Below, piece by piece: positions 16,541 through 25,526 of a DNA stretch of 64,000 bases; the stretch's first letter is position 1, and each line of letters opens with the position of its first letter. The notes under the pieces are model-generated. The model was given only the letters and a program-made list of their open reading frames with translations. It was not told where the DNA came from and did not search any database. This stretch comes from Glaciimonas soli (lineage in GTDB: Bacteria; Pseudomonadota; Gammaproteobacteria; Burkholderiales; Burkholderiaceae_D). The stretch lies in assembly GCF_009497155.1 (NCBI RefSeq), contig NZ_WINI01000001.1:620001-684000 (forward strand), written 5' to 3'. Both the position numbers and the translations under genes were made by a program.

Positions 16541-17227
16541 ATGTTGCTACACATTCCCCATGTATTAAATGCCGAACAACTTCGCTTGGTTCGAGACAAA
16601 TTACATCATGCCGGCGACGCATGGGTGGACGGCCGTGTGACAGCTGGTCATCAGGGCGCACAAGTTAAACATAATTTGCAAATTGATGAGCATTCGGCAG
16701 TAGCAGTCGAGTTGGGCGATGTCATTCTTGAAGCGCTGGAGCGTCATCCGCAATTTATCAGCGCCGCCCTGCCCAATCACGTCTATCCTCCGATGTTCAA
16801 TCAATATCGGGGCGGCATGCAATTTGGCAGTCATGTGGATGGTGCGATCCGCCTGATACCAGGCAGTCGCGCCAAGATTCGCACGGACATTTCAGCCACT
16901 TTATTTTTGACTGATCCAGCCGACTATGATGGCGGTGAGTTGATGATCGAAGATACCTATGGCGTGCACCCGGTCAAGCTGGCCGCTGGTCATATGATTC
17001 TGTATCCGGCAACCAGCCTGCACCAAGTTAATCCTATTACACGCGGCACACGACTGGCATCCTTTTTCTGGATTCAAAGCATGATCAGGGATGACGCTCA
17101 GCGCACGCTGTTGTTCGATCTTGACAGCGCGATTCAACGCTTGACACAGAGCGGCGCGGATACTGCTGCTTTAGTGCAGTTGACTGGCAGTTATCATAAT
17201 CTGTTGCGGATGTGGACCGACATTTAA
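16541..17227 (+). CDS. piuC: Fe(II)/2-oxoglutarate-dependent hydroxylase, YbiX/PiuC family
   Basis: 228 residues with the family's iron and cosubstrate ligands: H98 and D100 (SHVDGA), H161 (SLHQVNP) and R171 (GTRLASFFW). The fold is the prolyl-4-hydroxylase-like jelly roll, followed by a C-terminal helical part. Family members are regularly encoded beside Fiu/PiuA-type receptors and are iron-regulated. A role in modifying or releasing iron from the imported siderophore has been suggested but is not settled. It starts 81 bp after the receptor gene, with the hairpin in between, and is probably co-transcribed. Confidence 0.88.
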   Translation: MLLHIPHVLNAEQLRLVRDKLHHAGDAWVDGRVTAGHQGAQVKHNLQIDEHSAVAVELGDVILEALERHPQFISAALPNHVYPPMFNQYRGGMQFGSHVDGAIRLIPGSRAKIRTDISATLFLTDPADYDGGELMIEDTYGVHPVKLAAGHMILYPATSLHQVNPITRGTRLASFFWIQSMIRDDAQRTLLFDLDSAIQRLTQSGADTAALVQLTGSYHNLLRMWTDI

Positions 17228-17270
17228 CTTGAAATTTCGAAATACCAAATAATGTAACGCACACACCGCA

Positions 17271-17429
17271 GTCATTCCCGCGAACGCGGGAATCCATTTT
17301 ACACAATGCAAAACTACTTAAACGGACGATGGATACCCTGTTTTCGCTAGGGCGACGCATCATAGAATTTGAAAACAATTACGCCACATTACTTGAGCAA
17401 TATGGATTCCCGCGTTCGCGGGAATGACG
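17271..17429. repeat. Palindromic repeat pair, locus A
   Basis: Two inverted copies of the window's dispersed repeat: GTCATTCCCGCGAACGCGGG with an AATCCAT tail at 17271-17297, and its reverse complement ending in GGGAATGACG at 17402-17429. A decayed third unit (GGATACCCTG, then CTAGGGCGACG) lies between them at about 17330-17358. Each unit is itself a hairpin. It fills the gap between the hydroxylase gene and the convergent LysR gene, where it could also limit read-through. Confidence 0.8.
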
Positions 17430-17463
17430 TTGGTTGGATTATTGCTGTCCGCAACATCCGACA

Positions 17464-18399
17464 TTAAGCTGCGGCCATCCCCAATCCAACTGCCACTTCA
17501 GAAATTAACCGGCGTAACCACACGACGTCCGGCGCTACATGAGAACGCGCATGCCATAGCATGTAGAAGCGCATTTTTGGCATCTCGAATGGCAATGGAA
17601 AAACGCTCACAGGCCAGTCTTCAATGAATTGATTGGCAAACTGACGCCCAGTAGTAAAGATCAAATCCGATTTAGCCAACACGTGCGGGACCAAAGCAAA
17701 ATAAGGAATCGCTACCTGGATATTTCGCTTTAATCCTTGTTCAGCCAGTGCTGCATCAATACTGCTGCGATGACCTTCAATATACGGGGTTGGCGCCAGA
17801 TGCGGCATTTCCACATAATATTTGAGTGTCAGCCCCTTTTTTGCCACCGGATGATCACGATGCATCATGCACACCACTTCATCCTCAAATAGCTGCGACA
17901 AGTGCAAATGCTCTGGTGGGTCCGGCCAGTTACCAATCACCAGGTCAAGACGACCTGCCTCCAAAGCATTCGCATAATCAAGTCCGGCATCCAAAGCATG
18001 CACCATCAGGCTAGCGCCCGGTGCACGGCGCCTCACCTGCTCGATGATGGATGGAATCAGCAGGACATTGAGATAGTCTGGCGTACCGATATGAAATACG
18101 CGCGCAGTACTTCCCGGCGCAAAAGCGGCAATCGGAGCGCCTATCTTTTCAAAGACATCCAAGCCTTGCTTAGCGAGCGCCAACAACTCTTCACCACGCT
18201 CGGTCGGCACCATGCCGGTTTTACCGCGTACCAGAATGGCGTCACCCGTCAATTCACGCAGACGTTTCAGCGTGTTGCTGATAGTCGGTTGTGACTGGCC
18301 TAATTTGATGGCAGTACGCGACACACTCTTTTCAACCAGCAAAGTGTGTAGAACACGTAACAAGTAAGTATCAAGATGATGGTTAGCGCGTGATGTCAT
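17464..18399 (-). CDS. LysR-family transcriptional regulator
   Basis: About 311 residues from the ATG at 18399; a GTG at 18426 would add nine residues with no better ribosome binding site. The N-terminal winged helix (HLDTYLLRVLHTLLVEKSVSRTA, then QSQPTISNTLKRLRELTGD) is standard for LysR. The remainder is the two-lobed effector domain of NodD/Nac-like type. It is divergent from the tetR-type gene and convergent with the siderophore hydroxylase gene, so no target is obvious. The adjacent reductase unit has its own repressor. Confidence 0.88.
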   Translation of the reverse strand: MTSRANHHLDTYLLRVLHTLLVEKSVSRTAIKLGQSQPTISNTLKRLRELTGDAILVRGKTGMVPTERGEELLALAKQGLDVFEKIGAPIAAFAPGSTARVFHIGTPDYLNVLLIPSIIEQVRRRAPGASLMVHALDAGLDYANALEAGRLDLVIGNWPDPPEHLHLSQLFEDEVVCMMHRDHPVAKKGLTLKYYVEMPHLAPTPYIEGHRSSIDAALAEQGLKRNIQVAIPYFALVPHVLAKSDLIFTTGRQFANQFIEDWPVSVFPLPFEMPKMRFYMLWHARSHVAPDVVWLRRLISEVAVGLGMAAA

Positions 18400-18499
18400 T
18401 GAGGATAATAAGTACAAGATAAACACTTATAGGATAACGGATATAAGCATATTTATACGCAAGTATTGCGTATAAGCTTTATATTTCATAGGAGATCAT

Positions 18500-18528
18500 T
18501 TTAAAAATCACTAGACGACTGGTCTAAT
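18500..18528 (+). promoter_or_regulatory. Autoregulatory operator and promoter of NemR-like repressor
   Basis: The palindrome TAGAC-GACTG-GTCTA (18512-18526) lies in the 17-bp spacer between TTTAAA (18500-18505) and TCTAAT (18523-18528), which form a plausible -35/-10 pair ahead of the repressor gene. The same design occurs at 19241-19270. Binding would block RNA polymerase. Confidence 0.75.
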
Positions 18529-18547
18529 TTAAAATAATATACTTGTC

Positions 18548-19171
18548 ATGCGACCAGACTACGATACAACTAAGCGTCATATCCTTGATGCAGGCCAACA
18601 GATCATTGCCGTCAAAGGCTTTGCCGGTGTTGGTTTGAGCGAAATTCTCACTGCCGCGGATATTCCCAAAGGGTCGTTTTATCATTACTTTGGCTCTAAA
18701 GAACAATACGGCTGCGCCCTAATACAGCAATATTTTGACGATTATTTTTTGGCCTTAGAAACGCTCTTTCGACCAAATTCAGATCACGCATCGTCAAATC
18801 CCCCCCACACTGCACGCGAACGTCTGATGAAGTATTGGCGCGGCTGGCAAGCCATGCAAGTAAGTTGCAGCGCCAAAGAAAAATGTCTGGTTGTCAAGTT
18901 AAGTGCAGAGGTTGCCGACTTATCCGATGATATGCGCCAGATATTGCGCGATGGTACGCAAGAAATAATGACACAATTAGCGGAAGTAATTACTGAAGGC
19001 ATTAATGACGGATCTCTGTCGGCGCATCTTGATCCTGATAAGACGGCACAAATGCTCTATCAAATGTGGTTAGGCGCTAGTTTGCTGGCGAAATTGCAAC
19101 GAAATAGCATTGCAATGGAAAATGCAATGTTGTGTACCACTGAAATTCTAAAACCTCCTTCAAATTCATAA
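18548..19171 (+). CDS. nemR: TetR-family repressor, NemR-like electrophile sensor
   Basis: 207 residues: a TetR DNA-binding domain (about 8-55, ending IPKGSFYHYFGSKEQYG) and an effector domain. The segment KCLVVKLSAEVADLSDDMR closely matches E. coli NemR around its redox-sensing Cys106 (CLTVKLSAEVCDLSEDMR, recalled from memory); the matching residue here is C113, with C107 nearby. NemR is inactivated by hypochlorite, quinones and reactive aldehydes and then releases genes for detoxifying enzymes. Here the target is the oxidoreductase gene 138 bp downstream, which carries the same operator. Confidence 0.85.
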   Translation: MRPDYDTTKRHILDAGQQIIAVKGFAGVGLSEILTAADIPKGSFYHYFGSKEQYGCALIQQYFDDYFLALETLFRPNSDHASSNPPHTARERLMKYWRGWQAMQVSCSAKEKCLVVKLSAEVADLSDDMRQILRDGTQEIMTQLAEVITEGINDGSLSAHLDPDKTAQMLYQMWLGASLLAKLQRNSIAMENAMLCTTEILKPPSNS

Positions 19172-19240
19172 TTAAGCAGTACCCGCAATCAACGTAATGC
19201 AAGTAACTTAATTAAGTAGCAAGTATCACGTGACTTTCTT

Positions 19241-19270
19241 TTAAACTCAAATTAGACGACCGGTCTAATT
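19241..19270 (+). promoter_or_regulatory. Operator and promoter of the NemR-controlled reductase gene
   Basis: A perfect palindrome, ATTAGAC-GACCG-GTCTAAT (19251-19269), sits between TTAAAC (19241-19246) and TCTAAT (19264-19269), spaced 17 bp. It has the same half-sites, central 5-bp spacing and promoter position as the site before the repressor gene. This strongly suggests one repressor controls both. Confidence 0.82.
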
Positions 19271-19309
19271 TAATAGTTCGTTACCTTATTTAACCAAAAG
19301 GAATTAGCC

Positions 19310-20341
19310 ATGACACAAAACAACACTATCAATCGTCGCGTTGTTCTCGCCTCCCGCCCTCACGGCACGCCAACCTTAAGTAATTTTCGCTTAGAAGAAA
19401 CGGCCATCCCTACTCCAGCCACTGGCCAAGTTTTGTTGCGCGTTACGTATCTTTCCTTAGATCCCTACATGCGCGGCCGTATGAGCGATGGCCCGTCATA
19501 TGTTGCACCAGTTGCGATCGACGAGGTAATGGGCGCAGGAACCGTCGCACGCGTCGAAGCGTCGCAGCATCCTGACTTTAAAGCTGGCGACCTCGTGCTA
19601 AGCCAAAGTGGCTGGCAAGACTATGCACTCTCCGATGGCACAGGCCTGACCAAGCTAGATCCAAACATGGAAAAGCCATCTTACGCTCTAGGCGTACTTG
19701 GCATGCCAGGTTTCACGGCGTACGTTGGTTTGCTTGACATTGGCCAACCAAAAGCGGGAGAAACAGTCGTGGTCGCTGCAGCAACTGGCGCGGTCGGTTC
19801 GGTCGTCGGGCAAATTGCCAAACTAAAGGGCTGCCGCGTAGTCGGCATTGCCGGTGGCGCGGACAAATGCCGTTATGCGGTTGAAGAGCTTGGTTTTGAT
19901 GCCTGTATAGACCATCGCAGCGCTGACTTTCCGCAACAATTAGCGAAGGCCTGCGCCAAGGGAATCGATGTTTATTTTGAAAATGTTGGTGGCCCGGTAT
20001 TCGCAGCAGTGCTGCCTTTATTGAATGTCGCTGCGCGCGTAACCGTGTGTGGATTAATCGCACAATACAATGCTACAGACGTGGGCGATGGCCCCGATCA
20101 ATTGCCATTGTTGATGCGTGCCATACTGACCAAACGTATCAAAATGCAGGGCCTGATTATTTTTGATCACTATGCAACACGCCAGAGTGCATTTTTAAGC
20201 GATATGAGCACGTGGCTCAAAGAAGGAAAAATCAAGTTTCGTGAAGATATTGTCACTGGCTTGGAAAATGCACCGCAAGCTTTCCTTGGCCTGCTGGAAG
20301 GCAAAAATTTCGGCAAGGTTATTGTTAATGTCGCAGGCTAA
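19310..20341 (+). CDS. NADPH-dependent oxidoreductase, CurA/leukotriene-B4-dehydrogenase type
   Basis: A 343-residue zinc-free medium-chain reductase. It has PYMRGRMSDGPSYV (about 53-66), the coenzyme motif AATGAVGSVVGQ (about 158-169) and VYFENVGGPVF (about 223-233), all hallmarks of the CurA/PTGR subfamily. These enzymes reduce the C=C bond of alpha,beta-unsaturated carbonyls with NADPH, fitting control by an electrophile-sensing NemR-like repressor. A strong ribosome binding site (AAGGA) precedes the ATG. It is followed 36 bp later by the DJ-1/PfpI gene. Confidence 0.9.
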   Translation: MTQNNTINRRVVLASRPHGTPTLSNFRLEETAIPTPATGQVLLRVTYLSLDPYMRGRMSDGPSYVAPVAIDEVMGAGTVARVEASQHPDFKAGDLVLSQSGWQDYALSDGTGLTKLDPNMEKPSYALGVLGMPGFTAYVGLLDIGQPKAGETVVVAAATGAVGSVVGQIAKLKGCRVVGIAGGADKCRYAVEELGFDACIDHRSADFPQQLAKACAKGIDVYFENVGGPVFAAVLPLLNVAARVTVCGLIAQYNATDVGDGPDQLPLLMRAILTKRIKMQGLIIFDHYATRQSAFLSDMSTWLKEGKIKFREDIVTGLENAPQAFLGLLEGKNFGKVIVNVAG

Positions 20342-20377
20342 TTGGCACTCCCAACCATTTTGAAACAGGAAAACCTC

Positions 20378-21061
20378 ATGAAAATACTAATGGTATTAAC
20401 CTCACACGACCAACTCGGCAATACCGGTAAAAAAACCGGTTTCTGGCTAGAGGAATTCGCGGCACCCTACTACGCATTTTTGGATGCTGGCAGTACTATT
20501 ACGCTGGCCTCACCAAAGGGTGGCCAGCCTCCGCTTGATCCTAAGAGTGATGAACCTGATGCGCAGACAGAAGCAACTGAACGCTTCCGTAAAGATGACG
20601 CCGCCAAAACAGCATTGGCAACAACCATCAAGTTATCAACGGTAAAAGCGGATGCATACGATGCCGTGTTTTACCCTGGCGGTCATGGTCCGCTATGGGA
20701 TTTGGCCGAAGACAAAGATTCAAAAGCGTTAATTGAAACCATGTACGCCGCTGGCAAACCAGTATCGGCTGTATGCCACGCACCTGGTGTATTACGTCAT
20801 GTCCAAGCTAGCGACGGTACTCCACTAGTAAAGGGAAAGCATGTCACTGGTTTTTCTGACAGTGAAGAAGCGGCTGTCGGATTGACTGATGTCGTGCCAT
20901 TTTTAGTTGAAGCTGAATTTAAAAAACTCGGTGGAATATATAGCAAAGGCCCCGACTGGAGCAGCTATGTACAGGTTGATGGTAATTTGGTGACAGGACA
21001 AAATCCTGGCTCATCGGTGGCTGTCGCACAGGAAGTCTTGAAGTTATTGAAATCTGCTTAA
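20378..21061 (+). CDS. DJ-1/PfpI-family protein, HchA-like class I amidotransferase fold
   Basis: 227 residues from the ATG at 20378 (GGAA 8 bp upstream; a TTG at 20342 is unlikely). The nucleophilic elbow is AVCHAPG with C133 and H134, and E26 is placed to complete the Glu-Cys-His set of glyoxalase-III/Hsp31-like proteins. Conserved YPGGHGPLWDL lies at 99-109. Family members convert methylglyoxal to lactate without glutathione or act as chaperones. Co-transcription with the NemR-controlled reductase gene supports a role in reactive carbonyl detoxification. Confidence 0.87.
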   Translation: MKILMVLTSHDQLGNTGKKTGFWLEEFAAPYYAFLDAGSTITLASPKGGQPPLDPKSDEPDAQTEATERFRKDDAAKTALATTIKLSTVKADAYDAVFYPGGHGPLWDLAEDKDSKALIETMYAAGKPVSAVCHAPGVLRHVQASDGTPLVKGKHVTGFSDSEEAAVGLTDVVPFLVEAEFKKLGGIYSKGPDWSSYVQVDGNLVTGQNPGSSVAVAQEVLKLLKSA

Positions 21062-21097
21062 TTAACTAAGGCCAAATAATTATTTCAAAAATACCCT

Positions 21098-21164
21098 CGT
21101 CATCCTCGCGAACGCGGGAATCCATCTTACGTAACTTGGATCCCCGCGTTCGCGAGGATGACGG
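21098..21164. repeat. Palindromic repeat pair, locus B
   Basis: Two inverted copies of the dispersed repeat, CGTCATCCTCGCGAACGCGG at 21098-21117 (unit to 21124) and the mirror unit CCCCGCGTTCGCGAGGATG within 21137-21164, 12 bp apart. Together they can fold into one long hairpin. They lie just downstream of the DJ-1 gene and before a bidirectional terminator. Confidence 0.82.
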
Positions 21165-21223
21165 CGATAATTTTTAAATCGATTATTTGCTATTACTTAA
21201 GATATGCTGATACAGCAAAAAAT

Positions 21224-21256
21224 AAGGGCATGGATATACCGTGCCCTTGTTTTTTT
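21224..21256. terminator. Bidirectional rho-independent terminator
   Basis: The stem AAGGGCATGG/CCGTGCCCTT (10 bp with one G-T pair, loop ATATA) is followed by GTTTTTTT on the plus strand and by TTATTTTTT on the minus strand. It ends both the NemR-controlled transcript and the convergent upp transcript. Confidence 0.88.
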
Positions 21257-21267
21257 CCCCACCATTT

Positions 21268-21918
21268 TTACTTGGTGCCGAATATTCGGTCCCCTGCATC
21301 ACCCAAGCCCGGAACGATGTACGCATGTTCGTCCAGACGATTATCCAAGCCAGCGACATATAACTTAACGTGCGGATGCGCATCTTGAAAAACCTTGACG
21401 CCTTCCGGTGCAGCCACCAACGCCAGAAAAATAATTTGTGCATCAGTCACGCCGCGCTGCTTCAACACATTAACCGCATATACCGCCGAATTGCCGGTTG
21501 CCACCATAGGATCACAGAGTATAAATGTACGCTCGGCCAGATCGGGCAGGCGCACCAAATACTCTACAGGCTCCAATGTCTCTGGATCCCGATAAACACC
21601 AATATGGCCAACACGCGCCGAGGGAATCAAATCAAGCAAGCCGTCACTCATACCAATCCCGGCACGTAAAACCGGCACGATCGCTAACTTACGACCGGCA
21701 ATGATAGGTGCGTCCATACTTTGTATAGGCGTCTCTATGCGCTGAGTGGTAAGGGGTAAATCACGTGTAATTTCATATCCCATCAATTGCGTAATTTCAC
21801 GCAGCAACTGACGGAAAGTGCGCGTCGAGGTATCTTTCATGCGCATATGCGTCAGCTTATGCTGAATCAATGGATGATCAAGAATGAAGAGATTGGGGAA
21901 ACGTGGATCATGTAGCAT
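21268..21918 (-). CDS. upp: Uracil phosphoribosyltransferase
   Basis: About 216 residues from the ATG at 21918 (a TTG at 21927 would add three). It converts uracil plus PRPP to UMP in pyrimidine salvage. The PRPP loop is [13 protein letters not shown] (about 134-146 from the chosen start). The uracil-binding C-terminus is [27 protein letters not shown]. Length and motifs match the bacterial family throughout. It ends at the bidirectional terminator and lies 65 bp after the merR-like gene. Confidence 0.96.
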   Translation of the reverse strand: MLHDPRFPNLFILDHPLIQHKLTHMRMKDTSTRTFRQLLREITQLMGYEITRDLPLTTQRIETPIQSMDAPIIAGRKLAIVPVLRAGIGMSDGLLDLIPSARVGHIGVYRDPETLEPVEYLVRLPDLAERTFILCDPMVATGNSAVYAVNVLKQRGVTDAQIIFLALVAAPEGVKVFQDAHPHVKLYVAGLDNRLDEHAYIVPGLGDAGDRIFGTK

Positions 21919-21938
21919 GGCGGGCAATCTGAGGAAGC

Positions 21939-21965
21939 AAGGATGACTGAGACGATGTCATCCTT
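21939..21965. other. Hairpin between merR-like gene and upp
   Basis: A perfect 9-bp stem, AAGGATGAC and GTCATCCTT, with a 9-nt loop. No T-run follows in the direction of the genes, so it is at best a weak terminator or an RNA processing or stability structure. Confidence 0.45.
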
Positions 21966-21982
21966 GGTAGTGTTATTTTAAT

Positions 21983-22399
21983 TTACGGACGCACCTCAGG
22001 CACTGACGGCACCGTTAGCAATTCCAAAATTTGTTCGAGTTCGTGATGAACTTCGATCAGATTTATTTTATTTTGCGCCGCTTCTTGCGAAGCCGCGATT
22101 GAATCTTTTTCTGCTTGACCTAAACGGTCGTCAAGTTTGTTGCGCGCACCGCTAATGGTAAAACCTTGTTCGTACAACAGCTCCCGAATATGGCGTATCA
22201 GTAGCACTTCATGATGCTGATAATAACGGCGATTGCCGCGGCGCTTTACAGGTTTCAGTTGCGTAAATTCTTGTTCCCAATAGCGCAGCACATGCGGTTT
22301 GACGCCACACAAATCGCTCACTTCACCAATGGTGAAATAGCGTTTAGTCGGAATCGGCGGTAAAACGATAAGTTCAGACTTACTAATTCGATCGGTCAT
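21983..22399 (-). CDS. MerR-family transcriptional regulator
   Basis: 138 residues. The N-terminal MerR helix-turn-helix (about 20-90) reads YFTIGEVSDLCGVKPHVLRYWE and RRGNRRYY. A short coiled-coil tail follows (SIAASQEAAQNKINLIEVHHELEQ). There are no conserved metal-binding cysteines in the tail. In Burkholderiales a gene of this kind regularly follows ihfA. Its targets are not known to me. It lies 38 bp after ihfA and is probably in the same transcript. Confidence 0.9.
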   Translation of the reverse strand: MTDRISKSELIVLPPIPTKRYFTIGEVSDLCGVKPHVLRYWEQEFTQLKPVKRRGNRRYYQHHEVLLIRHIRELLYEQGFTISGARNKLDDRLGQAEKDSIAASQEAAQNKINLIEVHHELEQILELLTVPSVPEVRP

Positions 22400-22437
22400 G
22401 GATTAGTGGAATAAATTAACCAACATTAAAGATTAGT

Positions 22438-22869
22438 TTAAAGGGTAGATGAAAACGTCTGCGTTGCTGGAGTAACGCCAACTGCAGCCTCATCCACCAT
22501 GCCTTTTAATTTTTGGCTGGCATGAAAAGTAACGACCCGTCGTGCGGTAATCGGTATTTCTTCGCCCGTTTTAGGATTACGACCAGGGCGCTGCGGTTTA
22601 TCGCGTAACTGAAAATTACCAAAACCAGACAATTTGACCGCTTCGCCACGTTCCAAGGTTTTACGGATTTCATCGAAAAAAGTTTCGACCATGTCCTTGG
22701 CTTCACGTTTGTTCAGACCAACTTGTTCGAACAAAAGTTCTGCCAATTCTGCCTTAGTTAAGGTTGGTAGATCTTTTTCGGCCTGTGAGCGGGCTTGAGC
22801 TTCCCGCATTGCCCGATTCAGATCGGCATCCAATATGGACTCAAATTCGACTGCTGGCATATCGTTCAT
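22438..22869 (-). CDS. ihfA: Integration host factor alpha subunit
   Basis: 143 residues of the HU/IHF family. The DNA-bending arm is present ([23 protein letters not shown] as conserved blocks, about 81-103), then [12 protein letters not shown]. IhfA pairs with IhfB to bend DNA at specific sites in transcription, recombination and replication. The protein is longer than the roughly 100-residue E. coli form: an N-terminal extension of about 32 residues ([20 protein letters not shown]) and a C-terminal tail. The ATG at 22869 has AGGGTGAG upstream. Linkage to pheT is the same as in E. coli. Confidence 0.94.
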   Translation of the reverse strand: MNDMPAVEFESILDADLNRAMREAQARSQAEKDLPTLTKAELAELLFEQVGLNKREAKDMVETFFDEIRKTLERGEAVKLSGFGNFQLRDKPQRPGRNPKTGEEIPITARRVVTFHASQKLKGMVDEAAVGVTPATQTFSSTL

Positions 22870-23025
22870 TCAGTTATTCTCACCCTGTCGTTTTTGATCT
22901 TCTGTGCGCTCTCTGCCTCAACACTTTCAGTCTCAGCATTAAGCACACATTGCCAATGTTATTTTTATACGAAAACCATGGTTTTTCAACATGGCTTTCA
23001 CTTCAGTATCATTTTAATTACGATA

Positions 23026-25452
23026 TCAAGTGCGTAATTTTGCACCATCAAGCTTGCTGATGGCTGTGATCAAAACATTCATCGCAGCGTCAACAGCATC
23101 GTCTTGCAGGGTGTTTTCAGTATCTTGCAAGGTAAACCGGAAAGCAAGACTTTTTTCGTCATTTTCCAACCCTTTCCCATGATATTCATCAAATAAAACA
23201 AAGGCTTGCAAGATTTTGCATGCTGCATTGTTTTTTTGCTCACGAGCGAAAATATCTAGTAAATCCTGCGCAGGAATTGCTTGTTTGACTACCACGGCCA
23301 AGTCACGAACCACAGCCGGGAACTTGGAAATCTCGCGATAGCTTGGCACTACGCGTTGCTGCAAAGCGCTGGCATCAACTTCGAACAATACTGGCGCTAA
23401 TGGCAACTCATATTTTTGCTGCAGACGCGGGTGCAATTCACCGATGAAGCCCACAACCTTATCGCCACACTGCACTTGCGCTGAGCGGCCTGGATGCAAG
23501 GCTGGATGATCGATTTTAGTAAAATGCAAAACCGTCGGCGCGAATAACGCTTCCAAATCTGCTTTAACGTCAAAGAAGTCAATCGCACGTGTAGCCTGGC
23601 CCCACTGCTCCTCCACTTGCGCACCATATGCCAGTGCAGCAACGCGTTTAGGCTGATCAAAACCGGCAACCGATAGAGGGCCATCCTGTGTTTCTTTGCT
23701 GCGTAAAAATATCGTGCCGGTTTCAAAAACCCGTACACGGCTAACTTTGCGATTCAGATTGTATTTAACATTGGCAACCAGATTGGCAATCAGCGTCGAA
23801 CGCATCACACTTAGCTGACTTGCAATCGGGTTAAGCAATTTGATCGGTTGCAAGTTAGCCGCAAAATCAGCCTCCCATGCTTCCTCAACAAAACTGAAAT
23901 TAATCACTTCCTGGTAATCCAATGCCGCCAATTTATGGCTGATCGCAAACAGCGAGCGCGTATTTTCCGGATCGGCCAACATCGCACTTGCGGCCACTGG
24001 CGGCAACGCAGGAATATTTTCAAAGCCGTAAACGCGGACGATTTCCTCGATCAAATCTTCTTCGATTTCGATATCGAAACGATATGACGGCGGCGTCACA
24101 GAAAACACTCCGGGCTCTTGCGTGAAGCTCAATCCCAGGCGCGTGAAAATATCTGCAATCAATGCATCGGTTAATGGCACGCCTATCACTTTGACTGCGC
24201 GAGCAGTCCGCACACTAACTGGCGCACGCTTCGGCAAATTAGGACTTTGATCATCGATAGGGCCAACTTGCGTCTGGGCTGTGCCGCAAATATCGATCAA
24301 CAGAGCGGTAATACGCTCGATATGTTCCACCGTCGTCGCGAAATCAACGCCGCGCTCAAAGCGATGCGCTGCGTCGGTTGAGAAATTGAAACGGCGCGCC
24401 CGCCCTTGTATCGCTTGCGGAAACCAGAAAGCGGCTTCCAGATAGATATTTTGGGTTTCCAGCGAAACGGCAGTCGCGTCACCACCCATGATACCGGCCA
24501 ACGATTCGAGTTCTTTGTCATCAGCAATCACGCCTATCCAGTCATCGACCTTGACCGTATTACCATTCAACAGCTTCAACTCTTCGCCGGCTTTACCCCA
24601 GCGTATATCCAAACCGCCATGGATTTTATCCAGATCGAACACGTGTGAAGGTCGCCCTAATTCCAGCATCACATAATTCGAAATATCAACCAATGCCGAC
24701 ACCGAACGCTGACCGCTGCGCTCCAAACGCTGCTTCATCCAATGTGGCGTCTCAGCCTTTGCGTTTAGACCACGAATGACACGTCCAGAAAAACGGCCGC
24801 ATAAATCAGGGGCTGAAATTTTGACCGGCAACACTTCCGTCGTCGTCACGTCAACTTTTTTGAAAGTCGGCTGTTTTAACTCGATACCAGTCAACGCAGA
24901 AACTTCACGTGCAACACCAAGCACTGATAAGCAATCGGCCTTATTCGGCGTTAACTTGATCGTGAACTTCAAATCATTGAGTTCGTAATAATCGCGGAAA
25001 TTCTGACCGACCGGCGCATCGTCAGGCAGTTCTAACAAACCGCCGTGGTCTTCAGATAGTTTTAACTCACGCGCTGAACACAACATCCCTTGCGACTCAA
25101 CGCCACGCAATTGACCTAGCTTGATTTCAAACGGTTTGCCATCGGCACCCGGCGGCAACACCGCGCCCACCATCGCACAAGGGACTTTAAGGCCCGGGCG
25201 CACGTTAGGTGCACCGCAGACTATGGTCAAAGTAGTACCAGTGCCAACATCGACCTGGCACACATTCAATCGATCAGCGTTCGGATGTTTCGCTGTCTCC
25301 AGTACATGACCCACCACGATATGCGTAAACGGTGGTGCGACTGGTTCAACCTCTTCTACTTCAAGACCCGACATGGTCAGTAAATGGGATAGTTCGGCCG
25401 AAGTCATCTTCGGATCGACCATGGTACGCAGCCAGCTTTCAGAGAATTGCAT
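23026..25452 (-). CDS. pheT: Phenylalanyl-tRNA synthetase beta subunit
   Basis: 808 residues, full length for the bacterial subunit. In order: an EMAP-like tRNA-binding domain (about 40-150), B3/B4 editing domain (about 210-375; [20 protein letters not shown]), B5 DNA-binding-like domain (about 405-475), the core synthetase-like fold and a C-terminal anticodon-binding ferredoxin fold (about 715-808; [19 protein letters not shown]). It forms the alpha2beta2 enzyme with PheS, whose gene lies 74 bp upstream. Confidence 0.97.
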   Translation of the reverse strand: MQFSESWLRTMVDPKMTSAELSHLLTMSGLEVEEVEPVAPPFTHIVVGHVLETAKHPNADRLNVCQVDVGTGTTLTIVCGAPNVRPGLKVPCAMVGAVLPPGADGKPFEIKLGQLRGVESQGMLCSARELKLSEDHGGLLELPDDAPVGQNFRDYYELNDLKFTIKLTPNKADCLSVLGVAREVSALTGIELKQPTFKKVDVTTTEVLPVKISAPDLCGRFSGRVIRGLNAKAETPHWMKQRLERSGQRSVSALVDISNYVMLELGRPSHVFDLDKIHGGLDIRWGKAGEELKLLNGNTVKVDDWIGVIADDKELESLAGIMGGDATAVSLETQNIYLEAAFWFPQAIQGRARRFNFSTDAAHRFERGVDFATTVEHIERITALLIDICGTAQTQVGPIDDQSPNLPKRAPVSVRTARAVKVIGVPLTDALIADIFTRLGLSFTQEPGVFSVTPPSYRFDIEIEEDLIEEIVRVYGFENIPALPPVAASAMLADPENTRSLFAISHKLAALDYQEVINFSFVEEAWEADFAANLQPIKLLNPIASQLSVMRSTLIANLVANVKYNLNRKVSRVRVFETGTIFLRSKETQDGPLSVAGFDQPKRVAALAYGAQVEEQWGQATRAIDFFDVKADLEALFAPTVLHFTKIDHPALHPGRSAQVQCGDKVVGFIGELHPRLQQKYELPLAPVLFEVDASALQQRVVPSYREISKFPAVVRDLAVVVKQAIPAQDLLDIFAREQKNNAACKILQAFVLFDEYHGKGLENDEKSLAFRFTLQDTENTLQDDAVDAAMNVLITAISKLDGAKLRT

Positions 25453-25526
25453 AGGAAACCTTCAAAAACTTTTAGTGATGTAGTCTAAGTCCTTCTCCTG
25501 TAGGCAGGAAAAGGAACAATGCAGTA

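Noticed and set aside
17271-17429. Short CRISPR-like array at the GTCATTCCC repeats
   Set aside because: Units are inverted, not direct, spacing is irregular, there are only two to three units per locus and no cas genes.
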